Assembly: GCA_949825045.1 (NCBI GenBank)
Contig: OX463806.1
Location: forward strand, 45,160,208-45,224,207
DNA from: Argyresthia goedartella
Taxonomy: Eukaryota; Arthropoda; Insecta; Lepidoptera; Argyresthiidae
DNA: 64,000 nt
Direction of reading: 5' to 3'
Shown one piece after another: positions 31,966-43,213 of this stretch; the stretch's first letter is position 1, and the number at the start of each line of letters is the position of its first letter. A model generated the notes under the pieces. The model had not been told where the DNA came from, did not search any database, and saw nothing but the letters and a program-made list of their open reading frames with translations. The translations under genes were made by a program, and so were the position numbers.

Positions 31966-32590
31966 ACAATATACAGGGTTGTACTGTCAACCATGCTGTA
32001 GTCTTTTTTGGCTCAAAGCTCTTCGCTTCTGGTTAAGCGTATGTGGCCTTAAGTTGAGTCAAATCACTAGAAGGTCTCCTTATCGAAGAACTAGACTATT
32101 CTAAATGAACGAGCAAACGCTTAGTCAATAATAAAATGAACAGGTTAGAAAATATTTATGTACAATAACAAAGCGATAACAAAAAAGATAAAATATATTA
32201 AAGGAACCGCTGCATAAACTTAGTATTTGTAAGAATATTTTTACAGATTTAGTCCTGTCTTTAGAGTCTGTCCTGTCCTCGACTATTCCCGGAATGACCC
32301 GGGTCCGATGCATGACATACGTATCCGTCTCTGAATCAAATCAAAGTTAGTCCAAAGGTAGTTTAACCAGTAAACTAACTTACCAACTTGTTCAAGTATA
32401 CATACTTTAAACACCGGTGCATTAAAATAGCTTTTACGAATCATCATGTGACCCACGAGGCCAGATCCAGATTGTATGGGGCCGATATCTGAGAATAGAT
32501 TTCACGCCTATATTATCTTTACTTAACCCTGACACAAATACTATTATCAACAACAATGCCGGCTTAGAAGAAAAATATGGAAGCTCTTAT
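31966..32590. other. Unassigned sequence
   Basis: No supported gene or repeat. Confidence 0.35.
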
Positions 32591-32955
32591 TTCGAAAATA
32601 CAACTCTGTTGATGAAAAATGGTACGCACGTTTGTATCGCGATAAACGCGCGAAAATCGTGAAGATCGTGCGCAAAGGTCTACTATGTGCCGACGGCCTT
32701 GCGTTTTCTGAGCGCACTAATCGCGTTCAACGCGCGTCGCCGGCGCGTTTTAGATCCGCCGTGTGCAAAACCCCAAAGGCTCTGGTAAATGATAAAAAAT
32801 ACACTGTGTTATTTGACGACCGCTGCAGCATAGAGGCCTTAGCACTGCCCTACAAGCGAGAGGTCAAGAGTTTAAATACCGGCGGGGATAAGTCAAAATA
32901 TCCGGTTCTAGAAATGCCGCAGTTTTTCTCCGGTTGCCAAAATGAGAAAGTTTAG
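32591..32955 (+). pseudogene. Unidentified coding-like fragment
   Basis: An open stretch from about 32550 to the stop at 32955 has higher GC and many CpG steps than its surroundings and contains KWYARLYRDKRAKIVKIV and YTVLFDDRCSIEALALP. Its last codon abuts a GGGTTCCG repeat fragment (32955-32998). The layout could be a Tudor/SH3-like fold remnant, but I cannot name a family. It could equally be a transposon-borne gene piece. Confidence 0.35.
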
Positions 32956-32996
32956 GGTTCCGAACCTTAAATTTTCGACGGGACCCTATTACTAAG

Positions 32997-33405
32997 ATAA
33001 AGATACAGATAAGGATAAAGATAATTTATTTGTGATCACAGGTAATAATACATTTACAGATGTCCGGTATGTCATAAGAGTTATCCATAGAGTCATGCAT
33101 AATATGCAATTAAAATACAACAATAAAATAAAAAGTTTAGTAGAACAGAATACAAAAAGTCAATTTGGGATTAGATAGTAATGGTACGTTAGCTTGGTAA
33201 AAACATAAATGATTTCTTAAAATAATAATAAATTAGATAGACATATTATATTCATTTTTCATTCATAAAAGCCCCAATGTCATAATAGCATTTTGTGACT
33301 AATAGCTTAAATAACATACTCTTAAATTGTATTAGATTCATACATTTTATGTCGTTGGGTATCTTATTGAAAAATTTTGGCGCTTTTGAATTTGGGTATT
33401 GTATT
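32997..33405 (-). mobile_element. LINE 3' end (C-terminal ORF2 and tail), minus strand
   Basis: On the minus strand a short frame with APKFFNKIPNDIKCMNLIQF resembles the extreme C terminus of Jockey-type ORF2. It is followed by an AT-rich 3' UTR ending in ACAAATAAATTATCTTTATC and TCTTTA repeats at 33000-33030. The solo LTR at 33406 appears to be inserted into this copy. Confidence 0.65.
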
Positions 33406-33942
33406 TGATTAATTCCACGCCTCAACCGAACGGCGTGGAATCTTGAGGGGCTGGGTTTTTGCCAGCACGGGAGAGAAAATCTTGATTGTTACTTTACCTT
33501 GTCGTCGCAGACCGGAGATCGAAAGCTCGATTCGAGGTAGGAATGCGGGATAGGAGCACAAGTTTGGGATAGGAGAGGAACCAAACCTTGCCGACACGAG
33601 GAGTCGCCGTCCGCATACGACGAGTTGGAGACCGTACAACTTCAACCTTCACCACGAATCACTCAACCGCTGACGCGAATCTACTTATTTCCCGACGATG
33701 TTTATGATGAGCACTCCGACCAGGCCCGACGCCTGTATTTGGTAATTGTTACACCGAATTACAATCACTGGCCCGACGCCTGAGCAGACATGTTTGTTCT
33801 CCCGACGAGAAAAGATAACCTCTAATTTCTCCTCTCGTTTTGATACGAGTGACAGTTGCGGTTCCGTTTCCGCTAGTGAACAACGCATGGTTCTGAGTCG
33901 CGCAACAAGAGGAGGTGCGTTCCGAAGCATAAATATTAAACA
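33406..33942 (-). mobile_element. Solo LTR related to the BEL/Pao element
   Basis: A 537-base sequence similar to the LTRs at 19712 and 25454 (TGATTAATTCCACGCC ... GCATAAATATTAAACA), clearly diverged. It is flanked by the perfect 5-bp duplication GTATT (33401-33405 and 33943-33947). No internal region is present, as expected after recombination between two LTRs. Confidence 0.9.
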
Positions 33943-34197
33943 GTATTGAAAATACATAATATATTTTTATGCATGAGTGCGGTTTTTGCTTGCCTTAGGC
34001 GTAGCTTGTGTTCATTTTGTACACGCACTGAGTTTTGTTGCCCGCATGATACTTTGACAAAGAGATCGGGATTATTTTTTACAAATATTGCTACCTCATA
34101 AATGTAGAGGGATGGAAGGGGGAGTATTTTAAGGGTTTTAAAAGGGCAACAAATATAAGGACCACCAAAATATTGTTTTCCTACCCAAAACGGCTAA

Positions 34198-34410
34198 ATG
34201 TCCACCAAAAGTTACAGAAAATATCAGGGCAAAAATACTGCGGTAGCTTAGGTGAAGGGTAAAGGGGGTGAGCGAAGCGAAGCCCCCTTTATCCTTCGTG
34301 TTAGGTTGAACATGTAAGAACAACAAAAAATACTTAAAACATAAACTTAAGTACACAAAACATAAAAAGAAGTTTGGTAATCATTTATCCAAACACAATT
34401 TGGTGGACAT
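34198..34410. mobile_element. Shared-core element M1 (ATGTCCACCAAA ends)
   Basis: Perfect 12-bp inverted ends ATGTCCACCAAA / TTTGGTGGACAT. The core holds ATATCAGGGCAAAA, TGCGGTAGCTTAGGTGAAGG, a 9-bp stem TAAAGGGGG/CCCCCTTTA (34260-34291) around GCGAAGCGAAG, and CTTCGTGTTAGGTTGAACAT. The core is nearly identical to that of M6 at 63.6 kb, whose ends are different. Confidence 0.8.
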
Positions 34411-36052
34411 CCATACGCGTTTCTCTGTTCATAACCTTCGATAATCTGAACAGTAGATACGCGGCTTTATGTAACTTTTTTTATGTAAGTTTTAGTCATA
34501 CCCGCACCCGACCATTTTTTTTTATTCATTTTGTAAGTTTAGTTGTGACGCCTCTTGAAATTGGCCTCTTATTAATAACTTATCATGTACCTACTTTTTA
34601 TATAATACATATTGTTCATCAACAGTAAATAAATGATTTTCACTTTAAAGAATATCGAAAATGGGGCATCAAAACAAGGAAAGGTTTATTATTAATTGTT
34701 TTGTAAATTACATCGCAAAATGCAAAACAGCCTCTGTTGTTTGTGTGCAGAGCACGCGTCGAACACGCTTCGAGCTACTGGTTCACCCAATAATGCCTAG
34801 TTGTCCCACATTTCGACGTTATCTCGTCGTAATAGAGGCGAAATGTGGAGCTTGCTATTGTGGCGATAGTGGCCGAATGATTTGATTAATTTCAGCGGTT
34901 AGCTTACAGATTCACTATAAAGGCGTTCAGTTTGAATCTGGGAACTATTATGCCAGGCTTTTGTCGTCCCTTTCTAACCCCCTAAATATTCAGCATCCAG
35001 TAGCTCGATTCTCTGTCTGCCAATCTCATTTTGAAAGATGGTAGACGCCTTCAGAGTACATTTCGATTGCGACTGATTTTTGAAAGATGTGAACTTTGAA
35101 CTCATCGAATCCTAATATGCACCGCCAAAACAAGCATTAAAGGTTCATATTTTTGACAGGAGGGTGGCCTATGGAAATCTCCGTCAATCACTATTTGAAC
35201 GCGCTTTGGTACGAAAAAATCTCTAAAGAGAAAATTCAAAATGAAGATTTGTGCCCAGAACTGGTGCCATAAAATCTCTTTAAATACCAAAAAACCGAAT
35301 GGGATCAAACTGCAAGACTCAATGATTAATATAATGCAATGTTTCTATGAAATCATGTTATGTGAGGAAGGGGGATCCCACACCCGCTTGTTTATCTCGC
35401 CATAGTCTATGATTTCAAATCGCTTATTTTGAAAGAAAGTAAAGATGAGGTGGTATCATTATTTATACGCAACTGCGCGCGCTGGCGTTCGTCCAACAAA
35501 GGAAACAATGTGAATGTGTGCGAGCAATACTCACATAAAGAAAAAAATGTGACGCATCTTTTTGACGGCGTTCTAAAGAGCACTACCCATTTATGAGTCC
35601 TTTTTTTAATATGTTTAACGGACCTGGAATCAGGTTATGAGTTATTCGTCTAAGGATGTGAATGAACTAAATCGCTAGTTTGACAGTTATCTTTTCAAAA
35701 TTGCAATTAAATTACGAGTCGCAATACCTTTCAGAGATAGAGAGAGAATCGAGCCACTGTTTCCAAATTACACGAGTCCCTCAAATAATTTCGAACGCTA
35801 CTTAATGTTGTGGTTAGCTTGTAACTGATGCTGTGTAATAAATTTAAACCGTGTTTACGTTTCACCATCAATTCGAACATGTCTGAATAGAGTTTATTAA
35901 TTAGTCGTATAGGAGAACTAGACACCTCTACTAGTCTGTATGCTAAAACTCTCAATTTTTATGAGCTATTACAGAATTCTTCTCGTACGTGCGCGGTGTT
36001 TTGGCAAATATCAAGTTGCGCAAAACAGGAGTATAAAATGCAGTTATTTTCA
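34411..36052. other. AT-rich intron-like sequence, no gene seen
   Basis: Several short frames (for example 34661-34885 and 35731-35955) lack any recognised domain or splice context. Confidence 0.35.
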
Positions 36053-36620
36053 AATTCAAAGTCAAAGTACTTTATTACTGTAGATATTTACATATAATTG
36101 ACAAACGTCATTTTTTGCCTCTTCTCTACATTGGACCACTGTGGGAGAAGCAGGGCGTAGAAACTCCCACAGATTGAATTTTAGTTCTCTTTTAAAAATA
36201 GGTTGTGCTTAACTAATACAAATATGAAAAATTTAATTGTTATGATTAATAAGCAGGAATAAATAATTACAAAATTATTAACAGCAAGGTCTGTGTTGAG
36301 CTAGATTAACCCCATACAGTCCTGTTATTTAAGTAATCTTGAACATTTTAATATCCCTTTTTCGACAAATTCACTTTAACATGCTTTTTAAATTGCTCAA
36401 ATGGCAATTTCAAAAACTCCAGAGGTATCTTATTGTAGTAGAGAATGCACTGACCCTTGAAAGAATTGCTAACCTTCGCGAGTCTAAATCGGGGCGCACA
36501 TAGTCTGTGATTATTTCTTAGGTTAACATTACAGCTATCGCTAAGTTTGGAAATTGTTGTAAGGTTCTTGCGTACATACATTTTATTTTCGAAAATAAAT
36601 TGACTAGCTACTGTTAGTAT
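36053..36620 (-). mobile_element. LINE 3' part, CTCCCACAG-hairpin family, minus strand
   Basis: Minus frame 36581-36348 (VNLRNNHRLCAPRFR, NSFKGQCILYYNKIPLEF, FKKHVKVNLSKKGY) is the end of ORF2. The 3' UTR follows, with the hairpin CTGTGGGAG/CTCCCACAG at 36139-36172, and ends near 36053. The coding part upstream of 36581 is frameshifted. Confidence 0.8.
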
Positions 36621-36729
36621 GTAAATTTCTTTTCTAAGAGTCTTTTCGTTTTAAATTATAAATTGATTATTTGGTTTTAATTATAAAATGATAAATTGAT
36701 TTCTTCATACTAGCTTGTTGATCATGAGT

Positions 36730-37053
36730 GTCGTAACCATATCGTAGAGTTGACCATATCATGAAATGGTCAACCATGGTTCAATTAGAACTTTCATTGA
36801 ACGACGAAATCGATTAGGGAAAAACACTGTAGCTAAGGTGAAGACTAAAAGGGAGGCGAAGCCCCCGAATAGTATTCGTGTTAGTTTGACTTGTATATCA
36901 CAAAAACATTAGGTATTACTGAATAAAAATGTTTTTAATCAGACATGTTTCATGCAATTCAACCCTTTCCGACCATGTCATGAAATCGTCGGCCATATCA
37001 TGAAATGTCGACCATTTCATGATATATGGTCAATGCTGCGATATGGCTACGAC
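36730..37053. mobile_element. Shared-core element M2 (GTCGTAACCATATCG ends)
   Basis: Inverted ends of about 43 bases: GTCGTAACCATATCGTAGAG at the left and, reverse-complemented, GTCGTAGCCATATCGCAGCA at the right. The arms contain the repeated word ACCATNTCATGAAAT. The core (36815-36925: GGGAAAAACACTGTAGCTAA, GGCGAAGCCCCCGAATAG, ATTCGTGTTAG) is a diverged version of the M1/M6 core. Confidence 0.8.
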
Positions 37054-37330
37054 GTTAACGTCATTTGATTATTGTTGTTTGATAGAAAAGTCTATCGCTG
37101 GATTTTTGTACTTCTTGTTTATTTACTCGTTATAAAATTGTTTAAGTTAAGTTATGTTGCTGTGTTAGTCCTCTATAGATCGGCGAAGAGCCTTTTTTGT
37201 TCAATATTTGAATCATATTCCTCTTAAAGTAAAGCCCAGCCTTAAGTACAATTTCTATGGAATGTCAAAGTTGGCTCGTGATTTGTCATCCGTCATCGTG
37301 GGGGTTTTCACATTCATTTAAATATATTAC
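37054..37330 (-). other. Intron sequence downstream of the phosphodiesterase exon
   Basis: AT-rich; carries the donor GTAATATATT at its upstream (right) end. Confidence 0.5.
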
Positions 37331-37394
37331 CTCCAGACACATTGTCCAATGTGAACGCGTTGAATCTCCACTGCGCCGACTGATCCAGCATGCA
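37331..37394 (-). CDS. PDE7-like phosphodiesterase, internal exon
   Basis: A 64-base exon on the minus strand, preceded by a pyrimidine-rich tract and acceptor (TTTGTTTGTTTCAG|) and followed by donor GAG|GTAATA. It encodes CMLDQSAQWRFNAFTLDNVS then GG, starting in phase 0 and ending after the first base of a codon. The spacing of CML, W.F..F and the G matches the segment that leads into the catalytic domain of PDE7-type 3',5'-cyclic nucleotide phosphodiesterases (there GQAKCMLEKVGNWNFD). The previous exon at 61817-61986 ends ...LLMGQVD in the phase required. The metal-binding HD residues of the enzyme lie in downstream exons that I do not find in the window. The identification rests on remembered family sequence. 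Confidence 0.75.
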
Positions 37395-37689
37395 CTGAAA
37401 CAAACAAAAATACAAATGCAACATTCGTAACACGTCGACGAGATTGAGAAATCTTAATTAAGGCCCGTGTGTCGGAAATATTAGCAAATCAATTTGTGGT
37501 GGTTGAAATTTTGGACTCAACCATATTAAAATCAAGTTCATAACAGGTCACACATAAACATGGCTGGTATGATAATCGCTGCGTCAGAACAGTGCGAAAA
37601 TCGTGTGTTTGCTGTAAATTTTTCAAAAACCTAAGTTATCAATTCATTTTAAGATATTTTGAATAGGTACCAAATTTTTGAAAACCGTA
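37395..37689 (-). other. Intron sequence
   Basis: No repeat or gene recognised beyond the acceptor tract. Confidence 0.5.
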
Positions 37690-37940
37690 TTGATTTCCTG
37701 CCAGGAAACTGTTTTTTTTCCATGTAGCTGATGAGTCTAGTGTTCATGATTCGTTCCAGTAGCTTAGAGAGAGGGGAGTATAGAGATAGGTCAGGTCGTT
37801 AGCATTCAACGGCTCCGTCTCCAATTATGGGAACTACGGTGTGAGGCACCATAGTCCCATCAATGTTGAATGATTCAAAAGTCATAGTGATAGATAAAGC
37901 AAGTTCAATTATACTTTAATCTAAGCCGGAGTACAGAAAA
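37690..37940 (-). pseudogene. Short LINE reverse transcriptase remnant
   Basis: On the minus strand, IIGDGAVEC followed after a frame break by SLYSPLSKLLERIMNTRLIS corresponds to the conserved 'YRPI..LP.LSK.LER' region N-terminal in LINE RTs. Frameshifted and too short to function. Confidence 0.65.
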
Positions 37941-38859
37941 GATTTGGGCGGAAATGAACACTTTATAAAGAAGAAATTAAAATATCAACTTAGAAACGAT
38001 TAGAATAGGTAACCACTTAGTAAATTTGGAAACAAAAGATTTGCGCCGAAAATCACAGTTTTTAAGAGATAGTATTGCACAAATTAATACAATTAAATTG
38101 TTTCGTAAACGATTGCAGTGTTAGCGCTAGACGTGTTATCGAGACAAATGTTGCATCTATAATTAGCTGGCCTTTTTATTTTATTTTTTATTATCTTTTG
38201 AAGGGGGGAGATATGGAATTAACCTAGCCCAGGAGTCAGACCTCCATGCTATGTCCGGGACCCTACAAATTGAGCGGGCATCATCTCGTGTAGTATACGG
38301 AGTAAAAATAAGACATTTGTTGGATTGTATGACAGTTATCTATAAAATCGATATAACTGTGAGCCTTCTTCTTCATAGTCATCTCACGCACCCCTTCTGG
38401 GGCGTGGGGAGTCGGGGTCAGGTCGACGGACCTCTTCCCGAAGAATCGCCTCTGTCCACTCCTGTGGACAGGTCATCGGATGGCCCCTGCGGGCGGTGGT
38501 CTTCTTAAGTAGACCTGTGAGCCTGCCTTCTCGCGCTGCTTATATACTCTCCGGGGAGCTACACGCGCGTATCATATCCTTTTTTGATGATTTGCTTGAA
38601 AATTATATATGAAAATACGTTAATATATACACATTAAAGCACAATCAATTATAAAGTCCCTAGCCCAAGGGAATAATAAAAACATTCTTAAACGGAACAA
38701 CAGAACGAAAGCAAAGCTGTTTAATTTGAATGCGAAACAAAATTTACAAAATTCTCATATAAATTTTCCACCCATATTTTTCATTTTCTAAGTATGCTGT
38801 AACATGTCCTGCTTTATTTATTACCAATAGGCTAAATACTATACAAACTTTATACACCA
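37941..38859. other. Unassigned, with a GC-rich stretch at 38390-38570
   Basis: The GC-rich part (CACCCCTTCTGGGGCGTGGG, CTCCTGTGGACAGGTC) looks like the 5' region of a LINE, but no motif proves it. The rest is AT-rich. Confidence 0.3.
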
Positions 38860-39412
38860 ACCATATTAACATAGGTAAAATTTCCAAAAATCCTTCCTTA
38901 GTGGATGCCTACACTATGCAAAGTATCTAGGTGCAAATTTTCATTTTTTTTTAGCTTTGGGACTTTGTGCCCACAAATTCATCCCCCTTTTGGGGGTGGA
39001 ATTTTCAAGACGTTTTCTACTCAGTTTTATTCAATCTTCAGCCTTAACACAAAATTTGAAGATCATAACTTTGAAGTTATGATCTTCAAAGTTTGTATGA
39101 AAGTCAGTTTTGAAACTGAGTTTCATACAAACTTTCAACCCGTATTTTACCTCCTTAGGGGTGGAACTAAAAAAACCGCTGAGACACGTATTCATTAATT
39201 TTTCAACGCCAGTCTAAACACAGAATTTGAAGATTCTAACTTCAAAACTGGCGGACTTTCATACAAACTTGCAACCCCTATTTTACCCCCTTAGGGGTAG
39301 AATAAAAAAAACGCTGATACACGTATTCATTCATTTTCAATCGTCAGCCTAAACACATCATTTGATGATGGGCGTTGATGAGTCAGTGAGTGAGTCATGC
39401 CTTCTCTTTTTA
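38860..39412. repeat. Dispersed repeat (CCCCTTAGGGG type) with internal palindromes
   Basis: Three tandem-like blocks each carry TTTCATACAAACTT and CCTTAGGGGT. It ends near GTTGATGAGTCAGTGAGTGA. Related to the repeats at 5770, 9957 and 48320. Two adjacent palindromes lie at 39058-39087 and 39088-39135. Confidence 0.7.
39058..39135. repeat. Two adjacent palindromes
   Basis: GAAGATCATAACTT-TG-AAGTTATGATCTTC is perfect with 14-bp arms. The next, AAAGTTTGTATGAAA ... TTTCATACAAACTTT, has 15-bp arms and an inner CAGTTTTGAAACTG stem. Confidence 0.9.
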
Positions 39413-39417
39413 TATAA

Positions 39418-39719
39418 GTCACCGTAAGATTGTCAAAACCGTTAGTTGATAAACCAACCTTTTTTTTTTTTCGTTAGTTAGTCAACTATCGACAGCTAGT
39501 AAACTTTAGCGTACTGCTTACTATACAACGCGTTAGTTGATAAACTAACGGTTAAAACCGTTAAATGGTAAACTGGTTTAAACTTGAAACTTTAAAACAA
39601 AAGAAATACCAGGGCAAAGACTGCGGTAGCTTATTTGAGTCTCCGTGTTAGGTTGACATGTAAGAACAAAAGAAGGGCGTTAGTTTATCAACTAAAGGTT
39701 TTGACTATCTTACGGTGAC
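39418..39719. mobile_element. Shared-core element M3 (GTCACCGTAAG ends)
   Basis: Ends GTCACCGTAAGATTGTCAAA (left) and, reverse-complemented, GTCACCGTAAGATAGTCAAA (right). The core keeps CCAGGGCAAAGACTGCGGTA and CCGTGTTAGGTTGACATGTA but lacks the GCCCCC stem. AGTTGATAAAC words repeat inside both arms. Confidence 0.85.
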
Positions 39720-39785
39720 ATATACAGTGTGTTACCAGCAGCTGGGCTTTTAATTAAGGACGTTAAAATAACGCGTGTCTGTAAC

Positions 39786-40636
39786 GTAACCATAACAAAC
39801 CAAATTGCAGTGGGGACCCCACATAGATAAATTGGCTGGTAAATTAAGTTCTGCGGCTTACGCTGTTAGGAACATCAGACAAAGCACGGATGCGGCTACA
39901 TCTAGGCTAGTATATTTTAGTTACTTTCATAGTGTGATGTCCTATGGTATCTTGTTGTGGGGGAAAGCAGCGGATATTCAAACTATTTTTATTTTACAGA
40001 AAAGAGCTATTCGAGCAATTTAAAACGAACAGACTCGTTAAGAGAGCTTTTTAAAGAAATTGACATACTAACAGTAGCTAGTCAATTTATTTTTGAAAAT
40101 ATAATGTATGTACGCAAGAACCTTAAAACATTTTCCAAATTTAGCGACAGCTGTAATGTTAACCTAAGAAATAATCACAGAGTATGTGCGCCCCGTTTTA
40201 GACTCGCGAAGGTTAGCAATTCTTTCAAGGGTCAGTGCATTCTCTACTACAATAAGAAACCTCTGGAGATTTTGAAATTGCCATTTGAGCAATTTAAAAA
40301 GCATGTTAAAGCGACTTTGTCGAAAAAGGGATATTACAATGTTACTTAAATGACAGGACTGTATGGGGTTAGTCTGGCTCAACACAGACCTTGCTGTTAA
40401 TAATTTTGTAATTATTTATTCCTGCTTATTAATCATAACAATTAAATTTTTCATATTTGTATTAGTTAAGCACAACCTATTTTTAAAAGAGATCTAAAAA
40501 TAAAACTGTGGGAGTTTCTACGCCCTTCTTCTCCCACAGTGGTCCAATGTAGAGAAGAGGCAAAAAATGACGTTTGCTAAGTATATGTAAATATCTACAG
40601 TAATAAAGTACTTTGACTATTGACTATTGACTATTA
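39786..40636 (+). mobile_element. LINE 3' part, CTCCCACAG-hairpin family, best copy
   Basis: Frames 39805-40023 (WGPHIDKLAGKLSSAAYAVR, YGILLWGKAAD) and 40024-40349 (SLRELFKEIDILTVASQF, NSFKGQCILYYNK, KKGYYNVT) are the end of the RT and the C terminus, split by one frameshift near 40020. The 3' UTR carries a stem-loop CTGTGGGAG/CTCCCACAG (40506-40539) and ends AATAAAGTACTTTGAC with TATTGAC repeats. Confidence 0.85.
40506..40539 (+). promoter_or_regulatory. Conserved stem-loop in the LINE 3' UTR
   Basis: A 9-bp perfect stem with a 16-base loop, conserved at 60813-60845 and 36139-36172 (minus) and degenerate at about 63230. It could be a recognition structure for the element's reverse transcriptase; this role is inference. 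Confidence 0.6.
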
Positions 40637-40720
40637 ACATTAATTTAATTAATAAATTAAATTTCAGAGTTTGTTAACTTTCTAACAAAATTTTAATCGC
40701 CCGCAATGTAAAGCATGCAT

Positions 40721-41142
40721 GTTACTATCAACACTTGTCGTGCCTGTCACACTGTCATACTATCGACATGCCTTGTACTAAGTTACTATCAACACTTGTC
40801 GTGCCTGTCACACTGTCATACTATCGACATGCCTTGTACTAAGTTACTATCAACACTTGTCGTGCCTGTCACACTGTCATACTATCGACATGCCTTGTAC
40901 TAAGTTACTATCAACACTTGTCGTGCCTGTCACACTGTCATACTATCGACATGCCTTGTACTAAGTTACTATCAACACTTGTCGTGCCTGTCACACTGTC
41001 ATACTATCGACATGCCTTGTACTAAGTTACTATCAACACTTGTCGTGCCTGTCACACTGTCATACTATCGACATGCCTTGTACTAAGTTACTATCAACAC
41101 TTGTCGTGCCTGTCACACTATCGACATGCCCTGTACCAAGTA
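40721..41142. repeat. 61-bp minisatellite, seven units
   Basis: Unit GTTACTATCAACACTTGTCG... repeats at 40721, 40782, 40843, 40904, 40965, 41026 and 41087. The first six look identical; the last lacks eight bases (GTCATACT) and has extra substitutions. Confidence 0.95.
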
Positions 41143-42060
41143 ATTCAACGACATGAGTTACGACTATTAGGCAATACGTCTACTACATTTAAGCTACAAT
41201 TTTAGAAAGTTTAATTGTGGAGTTAATTAACATAATTATGATTTACTAATACGTGCAAACGATTGTTAACGGAGCATGTTATTATCAGTTTTAATAAATG
41301 CCCAAAAGCCGGTAACAGACTGTATACAGATATTTCCCATAGACATTATGATGTTTAAAACATGTTTTTTCTGGATATGGAATGTGTCTCCTTTGGCAGG
41401 AACACCATTTTAAAGATGGAGGTTGCGCAATGGGTCATGCTAAAAAAAACGTATAATTTTTTTTGTGAAATTTTAGGCTATGTTAAGAAACTAGTTTGAA
41501 TATTTCGGGAAGTGGATGTCTTATTATTTTCAAATAACACCTCACTTGTTGACGTCACTTGCTCACAGTTTTGAGCGGTTATACTTGAGCCTAGTTATTT
41601 CCGATTTTAAAACTAAAAAACTAAAATATCAATATTTGTTTACGTTCCGACTGACATCTGCGTGATCGACTGACAGGAAATCTATTGATACTTGACAGTT
41701 TTACAGAACAGCCAACCTAACGGCGAAGGGAATTTAACAAACTACGCCGAAGAGGGCAATTGAAGTACATCATATTTTTCATTTCGGTAATAGTGTAGGT
41801 AATATTTTTTGACGGAATTTAGTTGGAACACAATTATCCCGAAATGGTTTTCTCAGTTAGATTTTTTTTACATGGCCAATTCCCATCTTCTCAATGCGAT
41901 GATAAATGATGGTAAATACAGAAAAGTATCACCTGTTATTGGAACGAAATGTCGTTTGCTGAAATCAATAATGAAGTGTTCTTCAAATATCAGAAGTAAA
42001 AGGTTATAATTATATTTTATTAATTTGGCCTAATATTCGGAGTAATATGTAAATGCACTA
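41143..42060. other. Unassigned, with a repeat at 41500-41625
   Basis: 41500-41625 is the inverted partner of 18415-18575. TAACGGCGAAGGGAATTTAA (about 41718) recurs at about 48680. No gene is supported. Confidence 0.4.
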
Positions 42061-42073
42061 CACGTACAATAAA

Positions 42074-42194
42074 GCCAGTTTCTTGGCGCCTGAGTGCCGC
42101 TTGGAGGGGTAGCGGTGCAAAATAACAAGAGAGATGCCATACATGGGCGAGAGAGAGACGGTAACACTTCGATCGAGCGCCAAGAAACTTGGCG
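42074..42194. repeat. Small inverted-repeat element (GTTTCTTGGCGC)
   Basis: GCCAGTTTCTTGGCGC at the left pairs with GCGCCAAGAAACTTGGC at the right across about 90 bases. Confidence 0.75.
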
Positions 42195-42295
42195 TCAGGT
42201 ATATACAGGTATTTAAAATAATGTAAACAAAGAAATGTATGTTTGACACATTCAGAAATCTAAAGGAGTAAAACAATTCCATTTTCAAAATCATA

Positions 42296-42555
42296 TTTAG
42301 GGTTCCCTAACCGAAGAGTGCCAAACGGGACCCCATTAACAAGTCTCCGCTGCCCGTCCGTCTGTCCTTCCGTCTGCCTGTCAGCGGGCTGTATCTGATG
42401 AACCGTATTAGGTAGAGATTTTAAATTTTCACAACCGTGTGAATTTCTATTGCCGTAGTTCGACTGGGGGCGGAACCCGTAACAATAAGCTCTCAAGTAC
42501 GCAAATAATCAATATTGTGAAAAGAAAGCCCTGACTCACTGACTGACTCATCAAC
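42296..42555 (+). repeat. GGGTTCCG repeat copy plus CACTGACTGACTCATCAACG end
   Basis: AGGGTTCCCTAACCGAAGAG ... GTCCGTCTGTCCTTCCGTC matches the family split by the BEL insertion. The final part resembles the GTCAGTGAG-type end near 39380, inverted. Confidence 0.65.
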
Positions 42556-43213
42556 GCCCAGGCAACCTTTGGAGCTAGAGAGCATATACACGTATGTATA
42601 TGGATAGGTATTGCAATACCGAAAGCAAAATGGTAAAATCGAACGTTCAAAATATCTAAAATGCATCACCACCAGTGCACAGAACACAATCCAGTGAGTT
42701 GCGCTTGCGCGGCGCGGCACACTGCAACTTGTTTTGTTTAATAAAACAATGCGGGTAGATAGAAAAACAGATGCTATTGGTCATATACATAGGAAGCATA
42801 AACATTATAAGTAGAGAAAGGCATGAAAACAAGCGCCTTAAAAATGAATACTCAAATACCGAACAAACTTTACGCTAAATACGTATTTCAGCTAATATTC
42901 GAATCAATGTTGTTTTTATTTGCACACGCTTTGCTCTGCTTCGCTTCGCTACGGTCTGGTTCATCTTCTAAGTTCCAACATAACCTACAACCCAACTAAA
43001 TTTAGCTACAATTATATACTCTAGGCAAATTTGGCTTTTCATTTCTTTCAGTCGCGCGCTGGCTCCGCCGTTTGCAGAATGCAGTCCTAATTATATCGAA
43101 TTGTGAAACATATTTTTTTTCGATGAACTTACAAATTGTCGAGTAGATATATTAATTTAAGTATTTTGAATTTAAAATTAATCACCATCAGATATTTTGA
43201 ACCACATTAAGCA
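42556..43213. other. AT-rich sequence, no gene seen
   Basis: No feature recognised. Confidence 0.35.

Noticed and set aside
34138..34356. Minus-strand frame repeated at 63624-63809 with similar peptide
   Set aside because: The similarity comes from the nearly identical non-coding cores of elements M1 and M6. The frame is not kept in M2 to M5.
40715..40903. Open frame across the 61-bp repeat
   Set aside because: It follows the repeat unit only and has no start context or homology.
40721..41142. CRISPR-like appearance of regularly spaced repeats
   Set aside because: The units are contiguous and identical with no unique spacers, in a eukaryotic context; this is a minisatellite.
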